DNA of 18,785 nucleotides from assembly GCA_035289305.1 (NCBI GenBank), contig DATDXN010000028.1, positions 1-18,785 on the forward strand, read 5' to 3'. This document shows, one piece after another, positions 6,812-13,608 of this stretch; positions within the stretch are counted from its first letter, which is position 1; each line of letters starts with the position of its first letter. Source of the DNA: DATDXN01 sp035289305 (lineage in GTDB: Bacteria; Patescibacteriota; Microgenomatia; UBA1406; HO2-37-13b). Below the pieces are notes generated by a model, which ran no database searches, had not been told where the DNA came from, and saw only the letters and a program-made list of their open reading frames with translations. Both the position numbers and the translations under genes were made by a program.

Positions 6812-7660
6812 ATGTTTTCAACCTTTATATTTTCTTTTCGTGAGTTTTTTGAAGCTTTTATTATTGTTGGTATTTTTCTGGGAATATCAAAAAAACTGGG
6901 GCTTGCGCGTGAAAAAGAAATCCTCTGCGCGACTTTATTGGGTATCGCGATCTCGCTTTTACTTCCCGTTGGTGCGTTTATGTTGGGAGAGAATGCCCGC
7001 TATGTCCTCAATGAACGAAACGCAGAACTTCTGGAAGGATACCTCATGATTTTTTCAGGGTTTTTCATCGCGTATGTCGTGTTTTCTCTCCATGCATTTT
7101 TCGTGCGAAAAAGAGCACATGCGCTCATTGGAGCTCACCGGAAACTTGAACGCAATATTTTTGATGTTTCCCTTTTTGCAACTATTGTTTTTTTTGTCAT
7201 CCGAGAGGGCTTTGAAATTGCACTTTTTACCGGCACAGCTTCGCTTTTTTCTACCTTTCTTGAAAATATATATGGGCTTTTGCTAGGCTTTGCAGGAGCC
7301 TCCGTGGTCGGTGGACTTACCTTTATAGGATATCTGACCATACCTATTGGAAAAATCTTCAAGGCCACTGAATATTTGATCCTTCTTCTGGGAGCTTCTT
7401 TTGTGAAAAATGGCGTAAGCGAACTTATCGAGGTATACTCAAGTATCCACATTAATAGAGTTTTCACCTTTTCTTTCCCTTTTCTCCCCCACCCGGGAAG
7501 CTTTCTCGGATCATTTATCAAACACATTATCGGTATTGAACAACGTATGGGACTACTTCAACTCGTCATTATGGCATCTTACATGATCGGTATCTATTAT
7601 TTCCTCATGAGACAATCAAGACTACCGTCACGACCGTCCTCCACAAAATATCCTCTATGA
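6812..7660 (+). CDS. FTR1-family iron permease
   Basis: Membrane protein of 282 residues with about seven helices and two copies of the REXXE motif that carries iron in FTR1/EfeU transporters: R10-E-F-F-E14 in the first helix and R131-E-G-F-E135 in the fourth. The family takes up iron, in bacteria often together with a periplasmic oxidase or cupredoxin-like partner. Here the divergent neighbour ends in a cupredoxin domain, which fits a copper-iron link as in the yeast ferroxidase/permease pair; this link is inferred. The ATG at 6812 begins right at the first helix. Its stop overlaps the start of a 51-residue ORF by ATGA. Confidence 0.9.
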   Translation: MFSTFIFSFREFFEAFIIVGIFLGISKKLGLAREKEILCATLLGIAISLLLPVGAFMLGENARYVLNERNAELLEGYLMIFSGFFIAYVVFSLHAFFVRKRAHALIGAHRKLERNIFDVSLFATIVFFVIREGFEIALFTGTASLFSTFLENIYGLLLGFAGASVVGGLTFIGYLTIPIGKIFKATEYLILLLGASFVKNGVSELIEVYSSIHINRVFTFSFPFLPHPGSFLGSFIKHIIGIEQRMGLLQLVIMASYMIGIYYFLMRQSRLPSRPSSTKYPL

Positions 7661-7812
7661 ACTACCTCAAACAACGACAATTTCTTGCGCGTGTTAATCA
7701 AAAAGATGTCTTTCAAGAAAATATCGAGAAGTGGGAGGCGCATAAAAAAGGAATTTTGCACAGGAGATTCACTATAGCTCTCACTCGCTCCGTGGGTAAA
7801 AAAACTAGTTAG
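7657..7812 (+). CDS. Small hypothetical protein coupled to FTR1
   Basis: A 51-codon ORF whose ATG overlaps the FTR1 stop as ATGA, the usual sign of translational coupling. The product (starts MNYLKQRQFLARV, ends SVGKKTS) is basic, without a membrane segment, Cys or recognisable motif. It may be a real small cytosolic protein or a chance frame. The 49 bp between its stop and the next gene hold no hairpin that I can see. Confidence 0.4.
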   Translation: MNYLKQRQFLARVNQKDVFQENIEKWEAHKKGILHRRFTIALTRSVGKKTS

Positions 7813-7846
7813 ATTGTTATAGCAATATGTTCGGTAATTATTCGTT

Positions 7847-7852
7847 TATTAT
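7847..7852 (+). promoter_or_regulatory. -10 box of the FAD oxidoreductase gene
   Basis: TATTAT ends 9 nt before the ATG at 7862. No convincing -35 is present. Confidence 0.35.
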
Positions 7853-7861
7853 GCGGGAAAT

Positions 7862-9139
7862 ATGAACATTGCAGTTTTAGGAGGAGGAGTCGCGGGGTTA
7901 ACGGCCGCTTACTACAGCGCAAAAAAAGGCCATAGCGTGACTCTTTTTGAAAAAAGCGCGGCGCTTGGCGGCCTTGCCGCAGGGTTTAAAGCGCCCCTTT
8001 GGCAATGGGCTCTTGAGAAAACCTATCACCACCTTTTTACATCAGACACTGACATTCTTGAACTTGCCGCAGAAATTGGTTTTAAGGGAATATTTTTCAA
8101 AAGCCCATCCACCGCATCTTTATATGAAGTAAGAGCAGGAGAAAACAGCATCTTGAAACAATACCCCTTCTCTACTCCTTTTGACCTCATGCGTTTTCCT
8201 CTCCTTTCTTTCACTGATAAAACACGCATGGCAGCGGTCATGGCATTTCTCAAGGTATCCCCTTTTCTTTCTTTCTATGAAAAAGAGACAGCGCATGACT
8301 TTTTGAAAAAAACCATGGGAAAAAATGTATGGGATATCATCTGGGAAGAGCTTTTTCGGAAAAAGTTCGGGAAATATGCGGAAAATATCGTAGCCGCTTT
8401 TATCTGGTCGCGCATCAAAAAAAGAAGCGCTCAACTGGGGTACATTGAGGGTGGGTTCCAATGCTTTGTTAATTTTTTAAGCAAAAGGTGTGAAGAACTG
8501 GGAGTATTGATCAGGAAAAATTGCTCAATCGAGCGCGTTGAGAAAAGGAGAAAAGGATTTATCATGAATGAACAAGTATATGACACAGTCATTTCGACTC
8601 TCCCCACGCCCATTATGAAATCTATCACAAAAGATTTATTTCCCCACTGGTATCTCACCCAGTTGTCTCGTCTCTCCTATCTTCATGCGGTCAATCTCAT
8701 CATTGCTTCAAAAAAAGCGCTCCTTGATACCACCTACTGGCTCAATATTGAGGCACAATCGTTTCCTGCCACCGTCATTGTCCAACATACCAATTTTGTC
8801 GATAAAAAACATTATGGCGATGAACATATCACCTATATTGGAAACTACAATGACGAAAAAAACCCCCTTATGAAAATGACCAAAAATGAGGTGCTCTCAT
8901 ACTTTTTACCGCACATTTCCCGCATTTCTCCTGCATTTCATAAAGAGGTCGTCCGAACATACCTTTTCAAAGGACCCTTTGCCCAACCTGTTTTTGACAA
9001 AACATTCCTCAAAAATAAACCACAGATGGAAACGCCGGTCAAAGGCTTTTTCGTCGCAAATCTCGATATGACCTATCCGCATGACCGCGGCACCACCTAT
9101 GCGGTCAAATGGGGCAGAGCAGTGACTAAATTGTTTTAA
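7862..9139 (+). CDS. FAD-dependent amine-oxidase/protoporphyrinogen-oxidase-like protein
   Basis: 425 residues. The N-terminus is a clean dinucleotide fold: AVLGGGVAGLTAAYYSAKKG, then VTLFEKSAALGG, where the Glu binds the ribose of FAD and GG continues the FAD site. The C-terminal end, GFFVANLDMTYPHDRGTTYAVKWG, matches the second FAD-contacting segment of the amine-oxidase / protoporphyrinogen-oxidase / phytoene-desaturase superfamily. The middle is the divergent substrate domain (FRKKFGKYAENIVAAFIWSRI, GYIEGGFQCFVNFL). Substrate unknown: no heme, carotenoid or glycan genes are nearby. In family terms a desaturase, a sugar-nucleotide mutase-like activity or an amine oxidase are all possible. 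It stands alone, followed after 18 bp by hicB. Confidence 0.85.
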   Translation: MNIAVLGGGVAGLTAAYYSAKKGHSVTLFEKSAALGGLAAGFKAPLWQWALEKTYHHLFTSDTDILELAAEIGFKGIFFKSPSTASLYEVRAGENSILKQYPFSTPFDLMRFPLLSFTDKTRMAAVMAFLKVSPFLSFYEKETAHDFLKKTMGKNVWDIIWEELFRKKFGKYAENIVAAFIWSRIKKRSAQLGYIEGGFQCFVNFLSKRCEELGVLIRKNCSIERVEKRRKGFIMNEQVYDTVISTLPTPIMKSITKDLFPHWYLTQLSRLSYLHAVNLIIASKKALLDTTYWLNIEAQSFPATVIVQHTNFVDKKHYGDEHITYIGNYNDEKNPLMKMTKNEVLSYFLPHISRISPAFHKEVVRTYLFKGPFAQPVFDKTFLKNKPQMETPVKGFFVANLDMTYPHDRGTTYAVKWGRAVTKLF

Positions 9140-9157
9140 TATGTGTTATATACTTAT

Positions 9158-9493
9158 ATGAAAAAAGCAGATGTAAAATATACATTATCGCTCACCATTC
9201 TTAAAGAAGGCAAGAATTTTATTGCATATACTCCGGCTCTAGATATTTCAACTGTCGGAGACACTTTCGAAGAAGCTAAAAAAAGATTCGGGGAGCTTGT
9301 TCAGATTTTTTTTGAAGAAGTAATAAAGAGAGGAACGCTGGATGAAGTATTGAGCGAGCTTGGATGGAAAAAGCAGGAAAAGACGTTTATACCACCTGTT
9401 GTTGTATCGCATGACGTAGAAACATTTTCTATCCAAACTCCTGTACATCTAAGATATGCCTCGCTTAACACCTATTCACTGGAAGGAATTTGA
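9158..9493 (+). CDS. hicB: HicB-family antitoxin
   Basis: 111 residues from ATG at 9158. The first 70 residues form the HicB fold, a partly degraded RNase H-like domain: YTLSLTILKEGKNFIAYTPALDISTVGDTFEEAKKRF with the Gly-Asp-Thr-x-x-E-A helix. HicB binds and blocks HicA and normally represses its own operon. The C-terminal 35 residues show no obvious ribbon-helix-helix or HTH, so DNA binding is uncertain. An in-frame GTG at 9143 would add five residues. The hicA start lies inside its last 38 bases. Order hicB-hicA is the reverse of the classic arrangement but is known. Confidence 0.85.
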   Translation: MKKADVKYTLSLTILKEGKNFIAYTPALDISTVGDTFEEAKKRFGELVQIFFEEVIKRGTLDEVLSELGWKKQEKTFIPPVVVSHDVETFSIQTPVHLRYASLNTYSLEGI

Positions 9494-9699
9494 GAAATTT
9501 CTTTTAGATGTCGGATGTAGATTTATGCGACAGAAAGGCAACCATAGGATCTATTGGAGAGTTGGATTGGAAAGACCAATTGTTCTTCCTACTTATAAAA
9601 ATCTTCCCATCTTTATTATTCGTATTTATTATTCGTAATAATTTACGAATACTAAACATTTCAATCCAAGAATATCTACAAATCTTAAAGAAAATTTAG
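9456..9699 (+). pseudogene. hicA: HicA toxin gene, frameshifted by a 13-bp duplication
   Basis: HicA is an mRNA interferase with a double-stranded RNA-binding-like fold. From ATG at 9456 the frame reads HWKEFEKFLLDVGCRFMRQKGNHRIYWR ... RPIVLPTY, typical HicA, with the catalytic His in GNH. It then reaches a stop at 9636-9638 after 60 residues. The missing C-terminal helix is encoded in another frame from 9625 to 9699 (NNLRILNISIQEYLQIL). Removing one copy of the 13-bp unit repeated at 9612-9637 joins the two frames into a 76-residue HicA of normal length. So the toxin has lost its last 20 or so residues and is probably inactive, while its antitoxin is intact. The change could be old decay, a reversible slippage state or a sequencing/assembly fault. 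Confidence 0.85.
9612..9637. repeat. Perfect tandem duplication, 2 x 13 bp, inside hicA
   Basis: TTTATTATTCGTA occurs at 9612-9624 and again at 9625-9637 with no mismatch. Since 13 is not a multiple of three, the second copy shifts the hicA frame and creates the TAA at 9636-9638. Confidence 0.95.
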
Positions 9700-9723
9700 A
9701 TCCTTCAAATTTCCTCCTATTTA

Positions 9724-10800
9724 TCAAGCAACATGCATAGCTGCCAACTCGCCAAGTTTCGTCAAATAGCGACGCATTTCGCCTTTATCATTTTTACTGA
9801 CAAACTTGTGTTCTCCTCTTACATAATGTAATGGAAGAAACGCACATCCATTATCAAAAGCCTGTTGATAAGATATGTTCCTCTTCGCTATGAGGAGTAG
9901 GAGATCAGTTTCCATTGAATATAATCTATAAAATTCGTCTACTAACTCTTTTCTCTTTTTCTTGTTTTGCTCAAAATCAGTCCTTGTTTGTAATTCAAGA
10001 TATCTCCTTTTTAAAAAGTTTGCCTGTCGTATTAAGTGACGAATAGGAATTTTATCCCACTGGGTTGGCTTTTTTGTTAAATCTGCAGCCAACCATAATA
10101 TTTCTTTAGCAGCATTATCCAGCACGTTTGTATTTTGAACAACTACGCCTATCAAAGAAATATCCACTCCCTGTATTTTTTGCTCAATCACCTGTTTTTC
10201 TCCTACATGCAGACCATCTTGATCTTGTTTTTGCACGGCGCTCATGTAGGCAATTGATTTGAATCCATATGGTTTGAGCGTAAATACTACCTGCTCTAAC
10301 GTTTTACCTCCAGAGATTATTGTATCCAGTACAACAACGTGCCCAAATTTATTCTTTAACAATCGGTCTAAGGCGGGAGTATACATTTTATTCCTTTTCC
10401 ACGTGGAAATTTCACCGGCAGGCCGATTGTCTATCACGTTCTCTTCTAAGCTTGCTTCCGCCCACATCGTACGTAATTCACCATCAGTGTCAAGTCTACT
10501 ATCTGTAGGTAATCGTATGCTTAAAGGACAGATGCCAAAACTTTTTCTTAACGCAGTTCGCATATAGAGATCTAAAGTCAAACCACTTCGCCCTGGAAAA
10601 CAAAGCACAACGTCTTTATCAAGTTTTATTCCTTTTTTTTGTAATTCTCTGAAGTAAGTAATGACACCAGACCCAAAATGAAGCATATCTTGCTCAAATA
10701 GACTTTTATTATCAAAAAAATCTTCACCATAAAATCCGCTCATACGTTTCATATCATCAGATAAACCAAGATTCAGACTATCTTGATGACCCTCAATCAA
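9724..10800 (-). CDS. PRTase-fold protein of unknown function
   Basis: 358 residues if the TTG at 10800 is used; the first ATG (Met17, at 10752) would give 342. Residues about 40-230 look like a type I phosphoribosyltransferase fold: VVLCFPGRSGLTLDLYMRTAL near 64-84, CPLSIRLPTDSR near 91-102, and a PRPP-loop-like VVVLDTIISGGKTL at 155-168 with one acidic residue, as in uracil PRTases (VDPMLATGGT type). The C-terminal 130 residues are helical and charged (KRRYLELQTRTDFEQNKKKRKELVDEFYRL) and unassigned. It lies 85 bp downstream of a HAD-domain gene on the same strand. PRTase plus HAD pairs occur in nucleoside-like metabolite clusters, but I see no other member of such a cluster. The substrate is unknown. 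Confidence 0.6.
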   Translation of the reverse strand: MIEGHQDSLNLGLSDDMKRMSGFYGEDFFDNKSLFEQDMLHFGSGVITYFRELQKKGIKLDKDVVLCFPGRSGLTLDLYMRTALRKSFGICPLSIRLPTDSRLDTDGELRTMWAEASLEENVIDNRPAGEISTWKRNKMYTPALDRLLKNKFGHVVVLDTIISGGKTLEQVVFTLKPYGFKSIAYMSAVQKQDQDGLHVGEKQVIEQKIQGVDISLIGVVVQNTNVLDNAAKEILWLAADLTKKPTQWDKIPIRHLIRQANFLKRRYLELQTRTDFEQNKKKRKELVDEFYRLYSMETDLLLLIAKRNISYQQAFDNGCAFLPLHYVRGEHKFVSKNDKGEMRRYLTKLGELAAMHVA

Positions 10801-10834
10801 AAAAGAAGCGGGGCTTTTTGTGTTTTCCTTTTCT

Positions 10835-10858
10835 ACTATAGTTTTTTATCAAAAAACT
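10835..10858 (-). promoter_or_regulatory. -10 box with abutting 8-bp inverted repeat before the PRTase-like gene
   Basis: On the minus strand a perfect inverted repeat, AGTTTTTT-GAT-AAAAAACT (10858-10840), shares one base with TATAGT at 10840-10835. It covers the spacer of the presumed promoter, where a dimeric repressor would act. No -35 is obvious. The region 10801-10885 otherwise holds nothing I can identify. Confidence 0.35.
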
Positions 10859-10885
10859 TCGTAAAAGATCCGAAAAAAAACCAAA

Positions 10886-11803
10886 TTAATAAGAAATTTG
10901 TTTCAATGAATCAACTGCGATACCGTATTCCTGAAGTTTTTCAACAGATTCATCGTCAATTGCCTTCGCCACCTTCAAACCAAAACAATCCTGTTTACTA
11001 CAAACATCAACATCTGTGACACTCGACCGTGCAAGCATTCTATATACGTCGTCAACATTTCCACCTGTCCACACAACAAGAGGAAGTTTTTCATTTTTTG
11101 CCTGCGTTTTAGCTTCTTGCAATAATCCAGTATCAACAGATTCATTTTTATAGAGCGTCCCAGCCCAATCAACAAACAACCCCGCAACATCCATGTGGCT
11201 TTTTGCTCGAAACGGCACTCCTTCCATGACAACCGCTATGACTTCTTCGTCACTTCCCGTAAGTTGCAATTCTCTACGAGCACGCTCGATGAACTTTTGT
11301 TGGTCAAATCCTTGATGCCCAGAAAGTGCATGGCGAAGATCATGGCGAATAAATGATTGAGTCCTCTGAAAAGCATCATTTGTAGTTTCTTGGGAAAAAA
11401 GAGATTTTCGAGGAGTATCATAGGCAGTAAAAACATCCTGTACGAAACGCAAGGCATCAATCACTCGTACATTGGGAAATTGCGAGATAGAAACGAGTGA
11501 AGGATTTCTTCCAACCGCATACTTAAGCGTACGCTCTCTCATACCGGCTATATCAAAAAGCACAACGGGAACAGCTGGGTTTTTGATCAATTCCTGGTGA
11601 GCAAAATTTATTTCACCTCCTCTTGCATCATATAGAGGTAGAGCGACAAAAGCAGCTCGAGCAAGACGCGGGAAGGTATCATTATCAACATTAAAAAACT
11701 CAAGAACTTGAGAAATAGCGTAGAGAGTCAGACTTTCCTTTTGCCATGGCTTGATAAACGGACGCACTGGTCTCGTATTGATTTTTTCAGGAGCTCGTTC
11801 CAT
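10886..11803 (-). CDS. Protein with C-terminal HAD-like phosphohydrolase domain
   Basis: 305 residues from ATG at 11803, placed 8 nt after a good promoter; a longer open frame to 12019 overlaps the nudix gene and lacks sense. Residues about 205-290 carry the HAD motifs: motif I FVDWAGTLY (nucleophile D212, but Ala214 in place of the usual second Asp, as in phosphonatases), motif II VVWTGG (T246), motif III K277 and motif IV AIDDE (D283, D284). The space between motifs I and II is short, so there is no large cap. Residues 1-200 are an unassigned domain with VPVVLFDIAGMRERTLKYAVGR and a conserved-looking SFIRHDLRHALSGHQGF. The PRTase-like gene follows on the same strand. Substrate unknown. Confidence 0.7.
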   Translation of the reverse strand: MERAPEKINTRPVRPFIKPWQKESLTLYAISQVLEFFNVDNDTFPRLARAAFVALPLYDARGGEINFAHQELIKNPAVPVVLFDIAGMRERTLKYAVGRNPSLVSISQFPNVRVIDALRFVQDVFTAYDTPRKSLFSQETTNDAFQRTQSFIRHDLRHALSGHQGFDQQKFIERARRELQLTGSDEEVIAVVMEGVPFRAKSHMDVAGLFVDWAGTLYKNESVDTGLLQEAKTQAKNEKLPLVVWTGGNVDDVYRMLARSSVTDVDVCSKQDCFGLKVAKAIDDESVEKLQEYGIAVDSLKQISY

Positions 11804-11811
11804 ATAAAATA

Positions 11812-11840
11812 AGTATACCATACCAATACCCATAGTACAA
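11812..11840 (-). promoter_or_regulatory. Promoter of the HAD-domain gene
   Basis: On the minus strand TTGTAC (11840-11835), a 17-bp spacer and TATACT (11817-11812), then 8 nt to the ATG. It fills the 61-bp gap behind the nudix gene. Confidence 0.55.
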
Positions 11841-11864
11841 CGGAAAATTTGCTTTATAGTAAAC

Positions 11865-12398
11865 TTACGCGGAAAAATTGGGGAGGAGAGTGGAGGAGAG
11901 ATAATCGGCAAGACCTTTTCGCACACCTTTGAAGGCAATACGTTTAAAGGGAAGTTTTGTCTTTGAGAAAAACTTCCACTCGGACGCATCATCTGCAGCC
12001 GTGATAACGCCATCAACAAAATCCGCAGTTGCTATAATACAGAGCGTATAATTGATAACTCCCTCAAAAAGATAGGTGTCTGTATAAATACCAATGAGTT
12101 TTTTTGGAGAAACAGTGATATTGAGCTCCTCCTTCACCTCCCGCTTGATCGAGCGCTCAATGCTTTCCCTCGGCTGGATAAACCCACCCGGCACATCCCA
12201 CCATCCCCTAAACGGCGCAAATGCGCGCCGCACCAGCAAAATCTCTCCTTTTTTATTTTCAATAATCACGCCGTTTGTGGGAAAAGGATTGATATATGTA
12301 TGGCGAGAACAAGAAAAACATGCAAGGACATTGCCCTTTTGAGCAACAAGGGCATGACCGCAAGAAAAACAGTATTTATAAGCTTTTTTGGGATTCAT
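11865..12398 (-). CDS. Nudix hydrolase with N-terminal zinc ribbon
   Basis: 177 residues. The N-terminus has a zinc ribbon (C10xxC13 and C27xxC30), then a Nudix domain with a nearly canonical box at 71-93: G71, E77, R85-E86-V87 and E89-E90 fit Gx5Ex7REUxEExGU, with Asn in place of the last Gly. Nudix enzymes cleave nucleoside diphosphates linked to another group. The zinc ribbon plus Nudix layout is that of NADH pyrophosphatase-like and ADP-ribose-type family members, but NudC-specific residues are not evident, so the substrate is open. The ATG overlaps the miaB stop as ATGA, which places it last in the guaB-guaA-miaB-nudix unit. Confidence 0.88.
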   Translation of the reverse strand: MNPKKAYKYCFSCGHALVAQKGNVLACFSCSRHTYINPFPTNGVIIENKKGEILLVRRAFAPFRGWWDVPGGFIQPRESIERSIKREVKEELNITVSPKKLIGIYTDTYLFEGVINYTLCIIATADFVDGVITAADDASEWKFFSKTKLPFKRIAFKGVRKGLADYLSSTLLPNFSA

Positions 12399-13588
12399 AG
12401 AAATGCTGGCGTATGAACATATCCATTAACAATTTCATCAAGCTTTTGCCACCGAGATTTTTTGACAGCGTGGGGAACATCATCTGTGAAGACTTTCGTC
12501 GCGGCAGTGAATGGACGAGGAGAATACATGGCAATATATGCTTTCTCAAATCCCACTTTTCTGCACAAATCAACCGTGTTTTCAAACTCCTCATCGGTTT
12601 CTCCGCAAAATCCCACGATAATATCTGTTGTTAGTTTTACATTTTTAATTTTCATTTTTAATTGTGCGATCAGATGTAAATATTCCTCTCGCGTATACCA
12701 TCTATTCATGCGCCGAAGCATGTTTGTATCTCCTGACTGCACAGGTAAGTGTATGGTACGGGTAATATTTTTGTTGCGATATATCACATCAATCAATGCA
12801 TCGGAAAAATCCCATGGGTTTGATGAGATAAAATCAACATTCTCAAAACCCATCCGCGCCACTTCCTCAAGAAGATGGGGGAAAAGGGTGGGAATACGGT
12901 AACGGCCAAGATGTTTGACATACACAGGCTTATTGGCAAGATTTTTCATTGTGTAATTTTTACTTTTAAAATACGCGCCTTTTGGCAGATCGCGCATGAC
13001 CTGTATATTTTTCTCTCCGATAAGTAAATCTGCACCATAGGAATTTACATTTTGCCCAAGTAGCGTCACACTTTTATACCCTTTATCTTTAAGCTCCCTA
13101 CACTCCTTGATAATATCCTCATACGGACGACTGATCTCACGACCTCTCGTGAAGGGCACGATACAAAAGGTGCAAAAATTATTGCACCCGTTTGAGATGG
13201 GTACCCAGGCTGATGTCGTATTCACTCGAAGGGGCGCATGGTCAAACCCAACTTCTTCAATGGGCATAAATTCGTCAACTGTCGGCATGATATTTTTGAG
13301 CCGCGATAGAAACAGCCCTGTTTTATCGCGAAATGCAATTCCCACCATACAACCGGTAACAATGATTTTAATATGAGGATTTTTTTCTTTAAGAGACGTG
13401 AGATTGTGAACAAGACCGTATATGCGCTGTTCTGCCGAACCGCGTACCATGCAGGTATTGATAACGATATAGTCTGCCTGCGCGTAATCGGATGCAGCCT
13501 CCATACCCCGCGCGGCAAAAGATGCGGCGATGCGCTCGCTATCTGCCTCATTTTGCTGACAACCAAACGTTTTGATGTAATATTTCAT
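12395..13588 (-). CDS. miaB: tRNA-2-methylthio-N6-isopentenyladenosine methylthiotransferase MiaB, without TRAM
   Basis: MiaB adds a methylthio group to i6A37 of tRNAs reading U-starting codons. Residues 1-120 are the N-terminal domain with cluster ligands C10, C46 and C80. The radical SAM motif is C135xxxC139xxC142 (GCNNFCTFC), followed by FTRGREISRP, LLGQNVNSYG, HLPVQSGD and TDIIVGFCGETDEEF. At 397 residues it is shorter than the usual 430-450: it stops at RWQKLDEIVNGYV, just where the TRAM RNA-binding domain should start. An insertion of about 30 residues (about 205-235) follows NSYGADLL. An extended -10 (TGATACAAT, minus strand, ending at 13595) lies 6 nt before the ATG, so an internal promoter is possible. 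It sits 20 bp after guaA. Confidence 0.92.
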   Translation of the reverse strand: MKYYIKTFGCQQNEADSERIAASFAARGMEAASDYAQADYIVINTCMVRGSAEQRIYGLVHNLTSLKEKNPHIKIIVTGCMVGIAFRDKTGLFLSRLKNIMPTVDEFMPIEEVGFDHAPLRVNTTSAWVPISNGCNNFCTFCIVPFTRGREISRPYEDIIKECRELKDKGYKSVTLLGQNVNSYGADLLIGEKNIQVMRDLPKGAYFKSKNYTMKNLANKPVYVKHLGRYRIPTLFPHLLEEVARMGFENVDFISSNPWDFSDALIDVIYRNKNITRTIHLPVQSGDTNMLRRMNRWYTREEYLHLIAQLKMKIKNVKLTTDIIVGFCGETDEEFENTVDLCRKVGFEKAYIAMYSPRPFTAATKVFTDDVPHAVKKSRWQKLDEIVNGYVHTPAFL

Positions 13589-13608
13589 GTTGACATTGTA
13601 TCACAGGG

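Noticed and set aside
9508..9699. A separate 63-residue ORF after hicA
   Set aside because: Its first half is an out-of-frame reading of hicA; only its end is the displaced hicA C-terminus.
10886..12019. 377-residue version of the HAD-domain protein
   Set aside because: The first 72 residues are an out-of-frame reading of the nudix gene and would skip over the promoter at 11812-11840.
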